A stretch of DNA of 64,000 bases, from NCBI RefSeq assembly GCF_030209435.1, contig NZ_JARVRX010000011.1, positions 62,001-126,000 on the forward strand, written 5' to 3'. This DNA is from Mycolicibacterium sp. lyk4-40-TYG-92 (GTDB taxonomy: Bacteria; Actinomycetota; Actinomycetes; Mycobacteriales; Mycobacteriaceae). Positions within the stretch are counted from its first letter, which is position 1. Each line of letters starts with the position of its first letter. Shown piece by piece: positions 1-7,350 of this stretch. The position numbers and the translations under genes were made by a program. Under the pieces are notes generated by a model. It saw only the letters and a program-made list of their open reading frames with translations, was not told the DNA's origin and did not search any database.

Positions 1-302
1 CCCTTCTGGAAGACGTTGAATTTCTGGAAGACGTTGAATTTGTGCAAGTTGTCGAACTTCTGCAGGTTGTCGAACTTCATGAACGGGAAGTTCACCTTCT
101 GCATGTTCCAGAACTTCACGAACGGTGCGTTCAGCTTCAAGAACGGGGGCGGGGCGGTATCGACGCCGCCGACGTCGCACCCCGTTTCGCAGGTTGCTGG
201 CGCGGCCGACGCAGGTGTTGCGGTGGCCAACGTGACACCTGTGGTGGCGGCCAGCGCAACCAACGACAAGGTGACGGTCCGGTTCAATTTCTCGCTAGCC
301 AT
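1..302 (-). CDS. Secreted repeat protein, truncated at window edge
   Basis: This reading frame starts at an ATG at 302 with a GGGAGG ribosome site just upstream and runs off the left edge, so only about 100 N-terminal residues are visible. Residues 1-34 form a typical signal peptide: a charged start, a hydrophobic stretch with ALAATTG, and an Ala-Ser-Ala-Ala cleavage region. Two cysteines follow in CETGCDVGG, and then the mature protein turns into phenylalanine-rich hexapeptide repeats of the form (Q/H)KF(D/N)(N/V)(L/F). The repeats are encoded by 18-bp tandem units at 6-77. It is probably an exported cell-surface or envelope protein. I do not recognise the family, and the length and C-terminus are unknown. 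Confidence 0.75.
   Translation of the reverse strand, partial: MASEKLNRTVTLSLVALAATTGVTLATATPASAAPATCETGCDVGGVDTAPPPFLKLNAPFVKFWNMQKVNFPFMKFDNLQKFDNLHKFNVFQKFNVFQK
6..77. repeat. Four tandem 18-bp coding repeats
   Basis: Units lie at 6-23, 24-41, 42-59 and 60-77. The first two are identical (CTGGAAGACGTTGAATTT on the + strand) and the last two differ from each other at two bases. They encode the hexapeptide repeats of the truncated secreted protein on the minus strand and probably continue to the left of the window. Confidence 0.85.
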
Positions 303-404
303 GGCAGCCTCCCGATGAGCTACACGATGCAAAAAACCTGCAGGTCAGACTTTATCAGCCGACCTGCAACCGAACCTAGACAAATATGCTCGTATGGTTG
401 GCGC

Positions 405-1094
405 TCAGGTGTCGGGCTGGCTCAACAACGCCACGACGGCGTCGGTCAACGCCGCTCGGGCGACGTCGAGATCCGATGTGAATCCGATCTGCCGTTCGTT
501 GCTGAGACCCCGGATCGCGGCGGGAAGCAGGCACCGCACCCGGTGCAACTGTTCCGGGTCGACCTCGAGACCGTCCATCAGATAATCGAAACCTTGAATC
601 CAGTCGAGCTCGCGGGCCGCGAAAGCTGCTGCGGTGCGTGGATATTCAGCGGCGATGTCGGACCGTCGCGCCGGCAGTGACGTGCGCAGCGCGGTCAGGG
701 CCCGTCCTTCCGTGGTTTCCAGGTAGCGCCAGACGGATTCAATGGCCCCTTCCACCCGCTCGCGGAGCGTCCCGCTGCGGGACGTCGTGGGTCCGGAAGC
801 CCAACTCCGGGAGTGGATTTCGGTGATCACCGCGACCCAGAGCCCGTCCAGGTCGGCGAACTGGTGCTGCACTGTGCCCCAGGTGACACCCGCGTCCTTG
901 GCAATGCGGTTTGCCGATACCGGTTCGCCACCGCTGTCGGCCAGGCAGCGGATGGCGACGTCGAGCAGGCGGGCCCGGGTTTCCAGGCCCCGCTTGTTCA
1001 GTTTGGTGCCGGCGCCCGACTCCGTGACGACAGCTTGCCACTGCTCGCGGGCAAGCGCTGCCTGCGGAGAGTCGCCCGCCGCGGGCTCAGGCAA
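405..1094 (-). CDS. TetR family transcriptional regulator
   Basis: A 229-residue TetR-type repressor. The helix-turn-helix lies at about residues 57-80 (SANRIAKDAGVTWGTVQHQF), followed by a helical ligand-binding domain. The chosen start is a TTG at 1094 that overlaps the stop of the upstream oxidoreductase gene by 8 bases, which suggests translational coupling. The longer open frame above it only reads through that gene, and there is no ATG or GTG nearby. Being co-transcribed with an F420-dependent oxidoreductase, it probably controls that operon in response to a small substrate. The effector is unknown. The start is less certain than the family. Confidence 0.8.
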   Translation of the reverse strand: MPEPAAGDSPQAALAREQWQAVVTESGAGTKLNKRGLETRARLLDVAIRCLADSGGEPVSANRIAKDAGVTWGTVQHQFADLDGLWVAVITEIHSRSWASGPTTSRSGTLRERVEGAIESVWRYLETTEGRALTALRTSLPARRSDIAAEYPRTAAAFAARELDWIQGFDYLMDGLEVDPEQLHRVRCLLPAAIRGLSNERQIGFTSDLDVARAALTDAVVALLSQPDT

Positions 1095-2178
1095 ATCGGC
1101 CCGGATTCGCCGCGACGGCCCGGTGCAGCGTCGGCCGGTCGGCGCGATACGCCTGGACGACGGGCGCCAGCTCATGCGGGCTGGCACCGTGCATGATCAC
1201 CGAGTGCACGCCCAGATCGTACTGGCGGGCAATGGTTTTCGCGCATTCCTGCGGTGAGCCCTTGGCGACGGCAGCCAGCCACTCGGTGGGGATGAGTTCG
1301 GCAATCCGCTGCAGCGTCTCGTATGACGCACTGGCGTCGATCGGTCCGGCCGTCGCGGCATCGGTGAACAGGTCCGACTGCCGGATGCGGTCCCACGTCG
1401 CCCGGTCCCAGCCGTTGGCCGAGACCAGGACATCCGGATACGCCTGCAGGTAGGTCGCGAGCCGTCCGACACCGCGCCGGATCTGGTCATCCTTGGACAA
1501 CGCATCAGGCACCGTCGCCAGACATGCCCAGATTCGGACGCTGTCGGGGTCCCGACCGGCCTTCTCGGCGCCGCGGCGTACCGCCGCCACAGAATTCGTG
1601 GTCGCCTCGTCAGAGAAGAACGTATGCAGCACAACGAAATCAGCGATCTCGCCGGCCAGTTCCATGGTCTTCGGGCCGACCGCCACCAGGCCGATCGGGG
1701 GGCCGTCCTCCAGGCCGTTCACGTGGCGCAGCATGGGCCACTTTCCGGCCGGGCCATCATGGTCGAGAATCATCTCGCCGGCCCAGAGGCGGCGCAGGAT
1801 GCCGAAGAAGTCGCGCAGTCGAGACTCGGTGACCACCGGGAGACCGATCGCCTGCCAGTACGGTCCCATCCCGCGGCCGAACGCCATGGCGAAGCGGCCC
1901 TCGGTCAGGGCGTGCATCGTCGACCCGATGGTCGCGGTGACGGTGGGGTGGCGGGTGTGGTGATTGGTCGACGGTGCGATACCCAGGCTCGTGCTGGCAC
2001 CTGCCACCGCGCCGCTGAGGACGCCGGCGTCCTTCACGGTGAAGCGCTCGCCGATGTGGCAGGACCCCAACCCGAGCGCCTCGGCATCCCGGGCCTCGGG
2101 CAGCACCACGCGAGCGTCCGCGGGATGCCGGGTCACGGCGTAGTAGCCGAGCTCATTGAGCTGGTCCTGCGTGCTCAT
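1087..2178 (-). CDS. LLM class F420-dependent oxidoreductase
   Basis: A 363-residue luciferase-like TIM-barrel oxidoreductase expected to use cofactor F420 (or FMN) to reduce or oxidise a small organic substrate in the cytoplasm. Family traits visible are GLGSCHIGERF near the N-terminus, the SLGIAPSTNHHTRHP stretch, GRFAMAFGRG, and a C-terminal GSPQECAKTIARQYDLGVHSVIMHG strand-helix region. The start is ATG at 2178 with GAAAGG upstream; a longer frame to 2229 lacks support. Its stop overlaps the TTG start of the following TetR gene, so the two form an operon. A promoter-like TTGACA element lies upstream at 2231-2236. The substrate is unknown. Confidence 0.85.
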   Translation of the reverse strand: MSTQDQLNELGYYAVTRHPADARVVLPEARDAEALGLGSCHIGERFTVKDAGVLSGAVAGASTSLGIAPSTNHHTRHPTVTATIGSTMHALTEGRFAMAFGRGMGPYWQAIGLPVVTESRLRDFFGILRRLWAGEMILDHDGPAGKWPMLRHVNGLEDGPPIGLVAVGPKTMELAGEIADFVVLHTFFSDEATTNSVAAVRRGAEKAGRDPDSVRIWACLATVPDALSKDDQIRRGVGRLATYLQAYPDVLVSANGWDRATWDRIRQSDLFTDAATAGPIDASASYETLQRIAELIPTEWLAAVAKGSPQECAKTIARQYDLGVHSVIMHGASPHELAPVVQAYRADRPTLHRAVAANPGRFA

Positions 2179-2205
2179 GGTGCGCCTTTCATCGGAGACG
2201 CTTAG

Positions 2206-2236
2206 CACTGTTAACCATCTCAGTGGCAATTGTCAA
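2206..2236 (-). promoter_or_regulatory. Promoter and possible TetR operator for the LLM/TetR operon
   Basis: On the minus strand a TTGACA -35 element (2236-2231) is followed after 17 bases by TAACAG (2213-2208) as a weak -10. An imperfect palindrome with arms CACTG/CAGTG at 2206-2225 covers the -10 region and could be where the co-transcribed TetR protein binds. This is pattern-based inference. Confidence 0.4.
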
Positions 2237-2245
2237 TGAAGGTTC

Positions 2246-2545
2246 TCAATAACTTGGGACATCGGCAGAGGCGGCCGCCGCGTCGATGCTCGGGAACCTC
2301 GCGTGGATGCGGTCGATCAGGAACCGGGCCTCGTCGAGGTCACGACGCAGGTCGCGGGCCAGCCGCCGCATGGACCGTGCCCGTTCCGACCACGCCGCCG
2401 CATCGGGCAGCGACTCGAGCCGGGACAGCCTGGACGCGAGGTCCCAGGCATGCCTGCGCAGTTCCGCGCGCAGCGCTCGGGCTTGTGCCGCATCGGCATC
2501 TTCAGTCACGCCGATCATATTTACATGACGGTCAATTGGTCGCAT
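2246..2545 (-). CDS. Small hypothetical helical protein
   Basis: A 99-residue (start uncertain) arginine- and alanine-rich protein predicted to be largely helical, with a central segment ARSMRRLARDLRRDLDEARFLIDRI that looks like a coiled coil. No family is recognised. It begins about 10 bases after the stop of the TetR gene at 2556 and probably shares its transcript. Two in-frame ATG codons are possible (2545 and 2518) and neither has a clear ribosome site; the first is used here. Confidence 0.5.
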   Translation of the reverse strand: MRPIDRHVNMIGVTEDADAAQARALRAELRRHAWDLASRLSRLESLPDAAAWSERARSMRRLARDLRRDLDEARFLIDRIHARFPSIDAAAASADVPSY

Positions 2546-2554
2546 GGCCAATTG
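2533..2554. promoter_or_regulatory. Inverted repeat CAATTGG-8-CCAATTG
   Basis: A 7-bp perfect inverted repeat with an 8-base spacer lies right behind the TetR stop codon and across the possible start of the small helical gene. It has no T-run, so it is more likely a protein-binding or RNA-structure element than a terminator. Function is unknown. Confidence 0.35.
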
Positions 2555-2555
2555 G

Positions 2556-3236
2556 TTAGTTTGGCTTCGAATCGTGTCGTGGGGCGCGGATGACCCGCGC
2601 CGGCGAGCCGACGGCCTGGACTGGAGGTGCTGTCGACACTGTTAGAACGATGTCCACAACAGTGTCGAGGAACGTGTCGTCGATCGGTTCGCCCGTCACG
2701 ATCACCCGATTGTGAATCGGGCCGACGAGCCACTCGGCCAGGGCGGCCACGTCGGTGTCGGGGGGTAGCTCATTGCGTTCGATGGCGCGAAGGAACGGTT
2801 TCTGGTCGCGGGCGCGCTGATCATCGAGGTAGCGGGCGCGAAACGTCTGTGCCAATTCCGAATCGTGCTGGGCCTGTCCGATGAGCGCCCGGTAGACGAC
2901 GCCCGCGTCATCGGTGGTCAGGAAGTGCGCGGTATCGCGTAGATGTGCGCGCAGATCGGAGTCCAGGCGGCCGGTATCGGGTGGCTCCAAAGCTGCGGCG
3001 GCATCTTCGAGGAATGCGTCCATGAGGACTTCCGTCTTGGAGCCCCACCAGCGATAGACGGTCTGCTTGGCGACCCCTGCCGCTTTGGCGATGCCTTCGA
3101 TGGTGACCCCGGAAAAGCCCTTTTCGGCGAGCAGATCGTCTGCTGCGCGCAGTACGGCTTCCCGCGCAGCTTCACTGCGACCGTGCCGGTTTCCGTGGTG
3201 CGGTTGCGCGTCTGCCATGGCTCGATTGAACACCAT
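2556..3236 (-). CDS. TetR family regulator divergent from methyltransferase
   Basis: A 226-residue TetR repressor with helix-turn-helix at about residues 44-63 (VTIEGIAKAAGVAKQTVYRWW) and a C-terminal domain of the TetR_C type (AEWLVGPIHNRVIVTGEP). It is divergent from the O-methyltransferase at 3280, and a perfect 22-bp palindrome lies between the two, so autoregulation and control of the methyltransferase are likely. ATG 3236 has a weak TAGG before it; ATG 3218 is an alternative start. Oddly, the C-terminal tail AVGSPARVIRAPR copies the last residues of the neighbouring acetyltransferase (AVGSPARVIRQL) in sequence and frame. Confidence 0.85.
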   Translation of the reverse strand: MVFNRAMADAQPHHGNRHGRSEAAREAVLRAADDLLAEKGFSGVTIEGIAKAAGVAKQTVYRWWGSKTEVLMDAFLEDAAAALEPPDTGRLDSDLRAHLRDTAHFLTTDDAGVVYRALIGQAQHDSELAQTFRARYLDDQRARDQKPFLRAIERNELPPDTDVAALAEWLVGPIHNRVIVTGEPIDDTFLDTVVDIVLTVSTAPPVQAVGSPARVIRAPRHDSKPN

Positions 3237-3248
3237 CGTAGGCCTAGC

Positions 3249-3270
3249 GTAGACGCAACGTTGCGTCTAC
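3249..3270. promoter_or_regulatory. TetR operator, perfect 22-bp palindrome
   Basis: The arms are GTAGACGCAAC and GTTGCGTCTAC with no spacer, centred at 3259/3260 between the divergent TetR (3236) and methyltransferase (3280) start codons. Perfect symmetry of this length in a 43-bp intergenic gap is strong evidence for a dimeric repressor site, most simply that of the adjacent TetR protein. Confidence 0.8.
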
Positions 3271-3279
3271 TGTAGGCGC

Positions 3280-3918
3280 ATGACCTCAACTTTGAACCGA
3301 CCGGAATACGCCTCGATCATCGATCGACTCTTCGCCGATGCGCAGTTGGATGACCAACGGCGGCAAGGGCTTTCGCCGACCGACTATGACATCGGAGAAC
3401 GTGCTGACATTTGCCAGGACTTCTATCTTTCGGTGGCTCCCGACTCGGGCCGACTGCTTTACAGCCTGGTTCGTGCACTGAAGCCCTCGACGATCGTGGA
3501 GTACGGGATGTCCTATGGCATCTCCACCCTGCACCTGGCTGCCGCAGTCCGGGACAACGGTGTCGGGCGGATCATCACCACGGAGATGAGTTCGCAGAAG
3601 ATATCGGCTGCCCGCGCGACGTTCGCCGAGGCGGGGGTTGCCGACTTGATCACGATTCTGGAAGGCGACGCTCGCACGACTCTCGAAACCGTCAGGGAAC
3701 CAGTGCAATTCGTGCTTCTCGACGGCTGGCCCGACTTGGACTTGCCGGTGCTGAAGGTACTGGAGCCGGTGTTGGCACCCGGCGCGCTGATTCTCGGCGA
3801 CAACGTCAGGCTCGACCCTCACCACGTCTATCGCGACTACGTCAACGCGCCGGCGAGTGGTTACGTCAGTGTCCCGATTCCCCTCGACAAAGGCATGGAA
3901 TTGACCGTTCGGGTGTAG
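3280..3918 (+). CDS. SAM-dependent O-methyltransferase
   Basis: A 212-residue class I methyltransferase of the O-methyltransferase type. The SAM-binding motif I is IVEYGMSYGISTLHLA at about residues 70-85, motif II is IITTEMSS, and VQFVLLDGWPD with GALILGDNVRLDPHH corresponds to the acidic metal-binding segments. It probably methylates a small hydroxylated compound in the cytoplasm. The ATG at 3280 follows the palindromic operator by 9 bases, so the transcript is nearly leaderless and repression by the divergent TetR protein would block it directly. The substrate is unknown. Confidence 0.8.
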   Translation: MTSTLNRPEYASIIDRLFADAQLDDQRRQGLSPTDYDIGERADICQDFYLSVAPDSGRLLYSLVRALKPSTIVEYGMSYGISTLHLAAAVRDNGVGRIITTEMSSQKISAARATFAEAGVADLITILEGDARTTLETVREPVQFVLLDGWPDLDLPVLKVLEPVLAPGALILGDNVRLDPHHVYRDYVNAPASGYVSVPIPLDKGMELTVRV

Positions 3919-3924
3919 CCCGAC

Positions 3925-4482
3925 CTACAGCTGCCGGATCACCCGAGCCGGCGAGCCGACGGCGACGCCGCGCGGCGGCAGGTCGCGCGTGACGACCGAA
4001 CCGGCCCCCACGACGGTGTCCGCGCCGATCGTCACGCCGGGGCACACGATGACGCCGCCGCCGAGCCACACGTTGTCGCCGATGACGATCGGTTCGGCCG
4101 CTTCCCACTTGTCGCGGCGAGGACCTGGGTCCAGCGGGTGGGTCGCCGTCAGCAGCTGCACATTGGGTCCGATCTGGACATCGTCACCGATGCTGATCCG
4201 CGCGACGTCGAGGAGGATGAGCCCCCAGTTCGCGAATGTGCGCGCCCCGATCGTGGTCTGGTAGCCGTAGTCGCACTGCAGGGGCGGCCGGATCTCACTG
4301 CCGTCGCCGAATGCGCCCAGGAGTTCACGGAGCAGGCGGTTGCGTTCCTCGGTGTCGGTGGGATCGAGCGCGTTGATCCGGTGGGTGAGCTGCTGCGCGC
4401 GCTTCGATTCGCGGATCAGTTCGGGGTCATCGGCGAGGTAGAGGTCACCAGCGAGCATGCGGTCGCGCATCGAACGAGCCAT
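3925..4482 (-). CDS. Maltose/galactoside-type O-acetyltransferase (left-handed beta helix)
   Basis: A 185-residue hexapeptide-repeat acetyltransferase, the usual length for the Maa/LacA/NodL group. It has the N-terminal Mac domain (MARSMRDRMLAGDLYLADDP), CDYGYQTTIGARTFANWG, the catalytic-region histidine in TATHPLDPGPRR, and hexapeptide turns IGDNVWLGGGVIVCPGVTIG through VGAGSVVTRDLP. It transfers acetyl from acetyl-CoA to a sugar hydroxyl. The start is the ATG at 4482, because the longer frame has no homologous residues. It is convergent with the methyltransferase (6-bp gap) and divergent from a small gene at 4546. The true acceptor is not predictable. Confidence 0.85.
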   Translation of the reverse strand: MARSMRDRMLAGDLYLADDPELIRESKRAQQLTHRINALDPTDTEERNRLLRELLGAFGDGSEIRPPLQCDYGYQTTIGARTFANWGLILLDVARISIGDDVQIGPNVQLLTATHPLDPGPRRDKWEAAEPIVIGDNVWLGGGVIVCPGVTIGADTVVGAGSVVTRDLPPRGVAVGSPARVIRQL

Positions 4483-4545
4483 GGGACCCACGTTAGGCGC
4501 GTCCGGCCGTATGAACCTTTTTGACGTCTGATTCGTTGAATTGGT

Positions 4546-4794
4546 ATGAGCATCATCGACTTCCGCCGCCGGCGCCCCTCCGCGCCGACCTTCGTGGTGG
4601 TCGACCGTCTGCACGGCCGCCGTGCCGAAGAGGTGCCCGGCGAGCAGATCGCCGCCACCGTGTCGTCGTGGCTGGCGGAACTGGGTGCGGAGAGCCCGTT
4701 GATCGATGCGCTGGAATCGGCCGCCCAGAATCAGGATTGGCCGACCGTCTACGCCCTCGGGGAGCGGCTGTCGGTCGACGTCATGGTCGCGTAG
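4546..4794 (+). CDS. Small conserved-type hypothetical protein
   Basis: An 82-residue soluble protein starting MSIIDFRRRRPS, with an acidic, helical C-terminal half (SWLAELGAESPLIDALESAAQNQDWPTVYALGERL). No family is recognised. It is divergent from the acetyltransferase, and the 63-bp gap must hold both promoters. Codon usage fits the genome. Confidence 0.6.
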   Translation: MSIIDFRRRRPSAPTFVVVDRLHGRRAEEVPGEQIAATVSSWLAELGAESPLIDALESAAQNQDWPTVYALGERLSVDVMVA

Positions 4795-4881
4795 CGAAAG
4801 CCCCGATCGGCTGGTGATTCGGCTACGCCGACAAATGCGTTCCTGTTCCCTCGGGGCCCCAACGCAACTGGGCGTCAGGCG

Positions 4882-5760
4882 TTACCAGGGGGCTTCAGCC
4901 CAGCCGAGGTATGTCGCTCCGGGGGTGGGGTTCCAGTTCGCGAGGACCTGCACGGTGTGACCGGCGCCGGCCAGGCCGCGGTACCTCGGGCTGACGCCGC
5001 CGGAAACGAAGGTGCCGTCGGCCTGGGCGATGTCGACGTGGCCTTGGTGCACTCCGTTCCACACGTCCATGTCGCTGACGGAGAAGACCAGGGCCCCGGG
5101 TGGCGGGTTGCCGTCGGTATGAATCTTGCCTTGGCCGGCGAGCCGGTCGTGGAATGCCAACGCTGACGGGGCGCCGAGCGCGGGCTGACCGTAAGCGTTG
5201 GCGACGAACTTGCCGCAAGCGAAGTCATAAGCGTCGGAGCCGATTTGGCTGTTGGCCCAGGCGACCGCGTTGGCTGCCTTCGACGACGACTGGGCCGGCG
5301 GCGGCGCAGCGGCTCCGCCGTCGGCGCCGCAGTCGCTGGATACGTCGTTGAGGGTGCCGGTTTCGATGTCGACATCGGCGACGAAATGCCCGTCGGAGGT
5401 CTTGTACCAGAGGTTGTCCCAGCCGCCCGGAATGTTGAAGCTGAAAAAGCCTTTCACCGGCTGGCCGCGTCGGGAGCACACCAGCGCCACCTTGTCACCG
5501 GCGTTGTACCAACCGTCCTGGTGCGAGCTCAAGTTGGCGTCCGACATGCGCTGGGTTTTCACCTTGACGGTGGCGGTCGGATCCGCGTAGGCCGGCGCCG
5601 CCAACGCCATGGCTAGGAGGGCGCCCGCAGCGCCCATCGCCGCGATCGTGCTGCATGTCCGGAGACTCGCGCGCGGACGCCGCAATTGGCCAGACTCAGC
5701 GAAGTCGTGAACCCTGGACCCAGAACCTATCGGTGCAAACTTTTCTGTGTGCCGATTCAC
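4882..5760 (-). CDS. Secreted NlpC/CHAP-like protein with SH3-like domain
   Basis: A 292-residue exported protein. The GTG start at 5760 is preceded by AGAAGGA. A long N-terminal region ends in a signal peptide (hydrophobic MGAAGALLAMALAAP, cleavage after AYA at residue 59). Residues 60-145 form an SH3-like beta region with a Cys pair (C95, C144). After an Ala/Pro linker, residues 160-292 resemble a cysteine peptidase of the NlpC/CHAP type: Cys182 in YDFACGKFVANAYG, His241 in HQGHVDIAQADG, and a Pro-Gly-Ala-Leu-Val-Phe strand before it. It may cut or bind peptidoglycan outside the cell. Catalytic activity is inferred from the Cys/His order only. Confidence 0.7.
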   Translation of the reverse strand: MNRHTEKFAPIGSGSRVHDFAESGQLRRPRASLRTCSTIAAMGAAGALLAMALAAPAYADPTATVKVKTQRMSDANLSSHQDGWYNAGDKVALVCSRRGQPVKGFFSFNIPGGWDNLWYKTSDGHFVADVDIETGTLNDVSSDCGADGGAAAPPPAQSSSKAANAVAWANSQIGSDAYDFACGKFVANAYGQPALGAPSALAFHDRLAGQGKIHTDGNPPPGALVFSVSDMDVWNGVHQGHVDIAQADGTFVSGGVSPRYRGLAGAGHTVQVLANWNPTPGATYLGWAEAPW

Positions 5761-5994
5761 GCGTCCTTCTTCCATTCAGGGACCGCCAAGACAGCTGGGT
5801 TCCAAATAGATATCAGACGTACGCGGGTGCGGACAATGGAACGGGAACGAAAATATGGCAAACGGAGCCAGATTCACCCGAACAGACGACACAGCAAACT
5901 AGACGCCCTATTGGCCCGGCTTCGGCTGGGTACACGGAGGCGGCGGAGGACGCACCCCTGCGGAACGATGCCCCCGACGCCCGCGCCGGCTGAA

Positions 5995-6540
5995 TCAGCC
6001 CGACGCCAGCTTCGTCGGCCTGCCGTCGATGCTCGACAGGTTCTTCTGCTGCCAGTACTCCGCGACGCCCTCCGGCCCCTTCTTCTCGCCCCAGGTGTCG
6101 AGCAGGACGCGCTCGGACTCGACCGACATGAGGGGCACGCCGAATCCGCATGAGGTTTGGACGAGGTCGACGCTCAGGTCATAGATCTGCCGGGCACTGA
6201 TGTGGGGCGGGAACTGGCTGTAGAGCTCGTCCCAGTCCGCGTCGCCGGGTGCGATCTCGCTGGCGGTGCCATACAACCGCAGGATCAGCGGCTCACGATC
6301 GAACGAGCAGAACATCAACGTCATCCGCGGGTTGTCCAGCAGGTGCGCCGACGTCTCGTTGCCACTTCCGGTCAGGTTCAACCAGGCCACCCGATTCGGT
6401 CCGAGGACCCGGAGCGAGTCCAAGCCCTTCGGGGAGAGGTTCACCCGGCCGTCCCGGGCCGCCGTCGCCACGAAGTACACGCTCTGCGCGGCGATGAAGG
6501 TGCTGAACCGGTCGGTGATCTCCGGGAACTGCTTGGCCAT
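5995..6540 (-). CDS. Pyridoxamine 5'-phosphate oxidase-like flavoprotein
   Basis: A 181-residue split-barrel protein: FIAAQSVYFVATAARDGRVNLSPKGLDSLRVL at the N-terminus and FCSFDREPLILRLYGTA in the middle are typical of the PNPOx-like family. Such proteins bind FMN, F420 or heme. The C-terminus (CGFGVPLMSVESERVLLDTWGEKKG) matches the group of short PNPOx-like proteins of actinobacteria. It stands alone, followed on its left by a 219-bp intergenic gap and preceded on its right by a TetR gene read in the same direction. The substrate is unknown. Confidence 0.8.
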   Translation of the reverse strand: MAKQFPEITDRFSTFIAAQSVYFVATAARDGRVNLSPKGLDSLRVLGPNRVAWLNLTGSGNETSAHLLDNPRMTLMFCSFDREPLILRLYGTASEIAPGDADWDELYSQFPPHISARQIYDLSVDLVQTSCGFGVPLMSVESERVLLDTWGEKKGPEGVAEYWQQKNLSSIDGRPTKLASG

Positions 6541-6618
6541 GTGGGCATGCTTGCACGCCGAAGAGGCCGCGGGCGACTGAGTTTCAGATGACGGGATGGA
6601 GTCGCCGTCCCGCCACGG

Positions 6619-7239
6619 CTACGGAGCTGTGCCGGCGGCTGCGTCGTGATGCATCTGGACTGCGGGAGCGACCCAACGGCGAAGGAAGGCGCGTAGCTCC
6701 TCTCCGTGTCGATCAGGGCCACCGGGATCCAGAATGAACGACTGCAGTTGGCGCAGCATGAACTCGACAAGCTCGTCGAGTTGCGGGCCGCTGAAACCGG
6801 CTGCGGACCAATCGACTTGGAAACGCTCGAGGATCGATCGACCGAACGAGATCGCCGTTTCGGAGGTGACGCCCGCCGCGAACGCGCTCGCCTTGCCGGG
6901 GTGCATGACCAAGCTCAAGTAGCGGTCGTTGGGGAGCTGTTCCAAGGTGTAGGCGATGCCTTCGATCACGGCGTCGGTGGGGTCGGTGATCGATTGCAGG
7001 TCTTCGGCCAATCGGTCCAGAAAGCCCTCCACCGCTGAGAGCGCGGTGCCGGTCATCAACGCGTCGAGGGTGGGGAAGTAGCGATACACGGTCTGCCGGG
7101 TGATGCCGAGTTCGGTGGCCACGTCGGACACGCTCACCGAGCCTCGTTCGTCGATCGATGAGCGGGCCGCGCTGACGATACGGCGAACCGCCTCCTCGTC
7201 GTCGACGGGAATGTCACCAGACCAACCGTGTCTGCGCAT
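6619..7239 (-). CDS. TetR family regulator of the Rieske/ACAD operon
   Basis: A 206-residue TetR repressor with helix-turn-helix at residues 36-54 (VSVSDVATELGITRQTVYRYF). It is divergent from the Rieske oxygenase gene, and a 30-bp inverted repeat at 7289-7318 lies in the 111-bp gap, so it very probably represses the oxygenase/acyl-CoA dehydrogenase pair and itself. The start is the ATG at 7239, with GGAAG upstream; a GTG one codon earlier is equally possible. The inducer is probably the substrate of the oxygenase, which is unknown. Confidence 0.85.
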   Translation of the reverse strand: MRRHGWSGDIPVDDEEAVRRIVSAARSSIDERGSVSVSDVATELGITRQTVYRYFPTLDALMTGTALSAVEGFLDRLAEDLQSITDPTDAVIEGIAYTLEQLPNDRYLSLVMHPGKASAFAAGVTSETAISFGRSILERFQVDWSAAGFSGPQLDELVEFMLRQLQSFILDPGGPDRHGEELRAFLRRWVAPAVQMHHDAAAGTAP

Positions 7240-7288
7240 CACCGCATACTTCCATCCCGCCGCAGATGGCCGAATGCCACCGAGTCTT

Positions 7289-7318
7289 GACCATACATAG
7301 TATGACTGATGTATGGTC
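7289..7318. promoter_or_regulatory. TetR operator, 10-bp arms
   Basis: The arms are GACCATACAT (7289-7298) and ATGTATGGTC (7309-7318), a perfect inverted repeat around AGTATGACTG. It lies between the divergent TetR and Rieske oxygenase genes and is the obvious target of that repressor. Confidence 0.8.
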
Positions 7319-7350
7319 CGAATATTCCCGAACGTGAAATGAGGTCAGCC

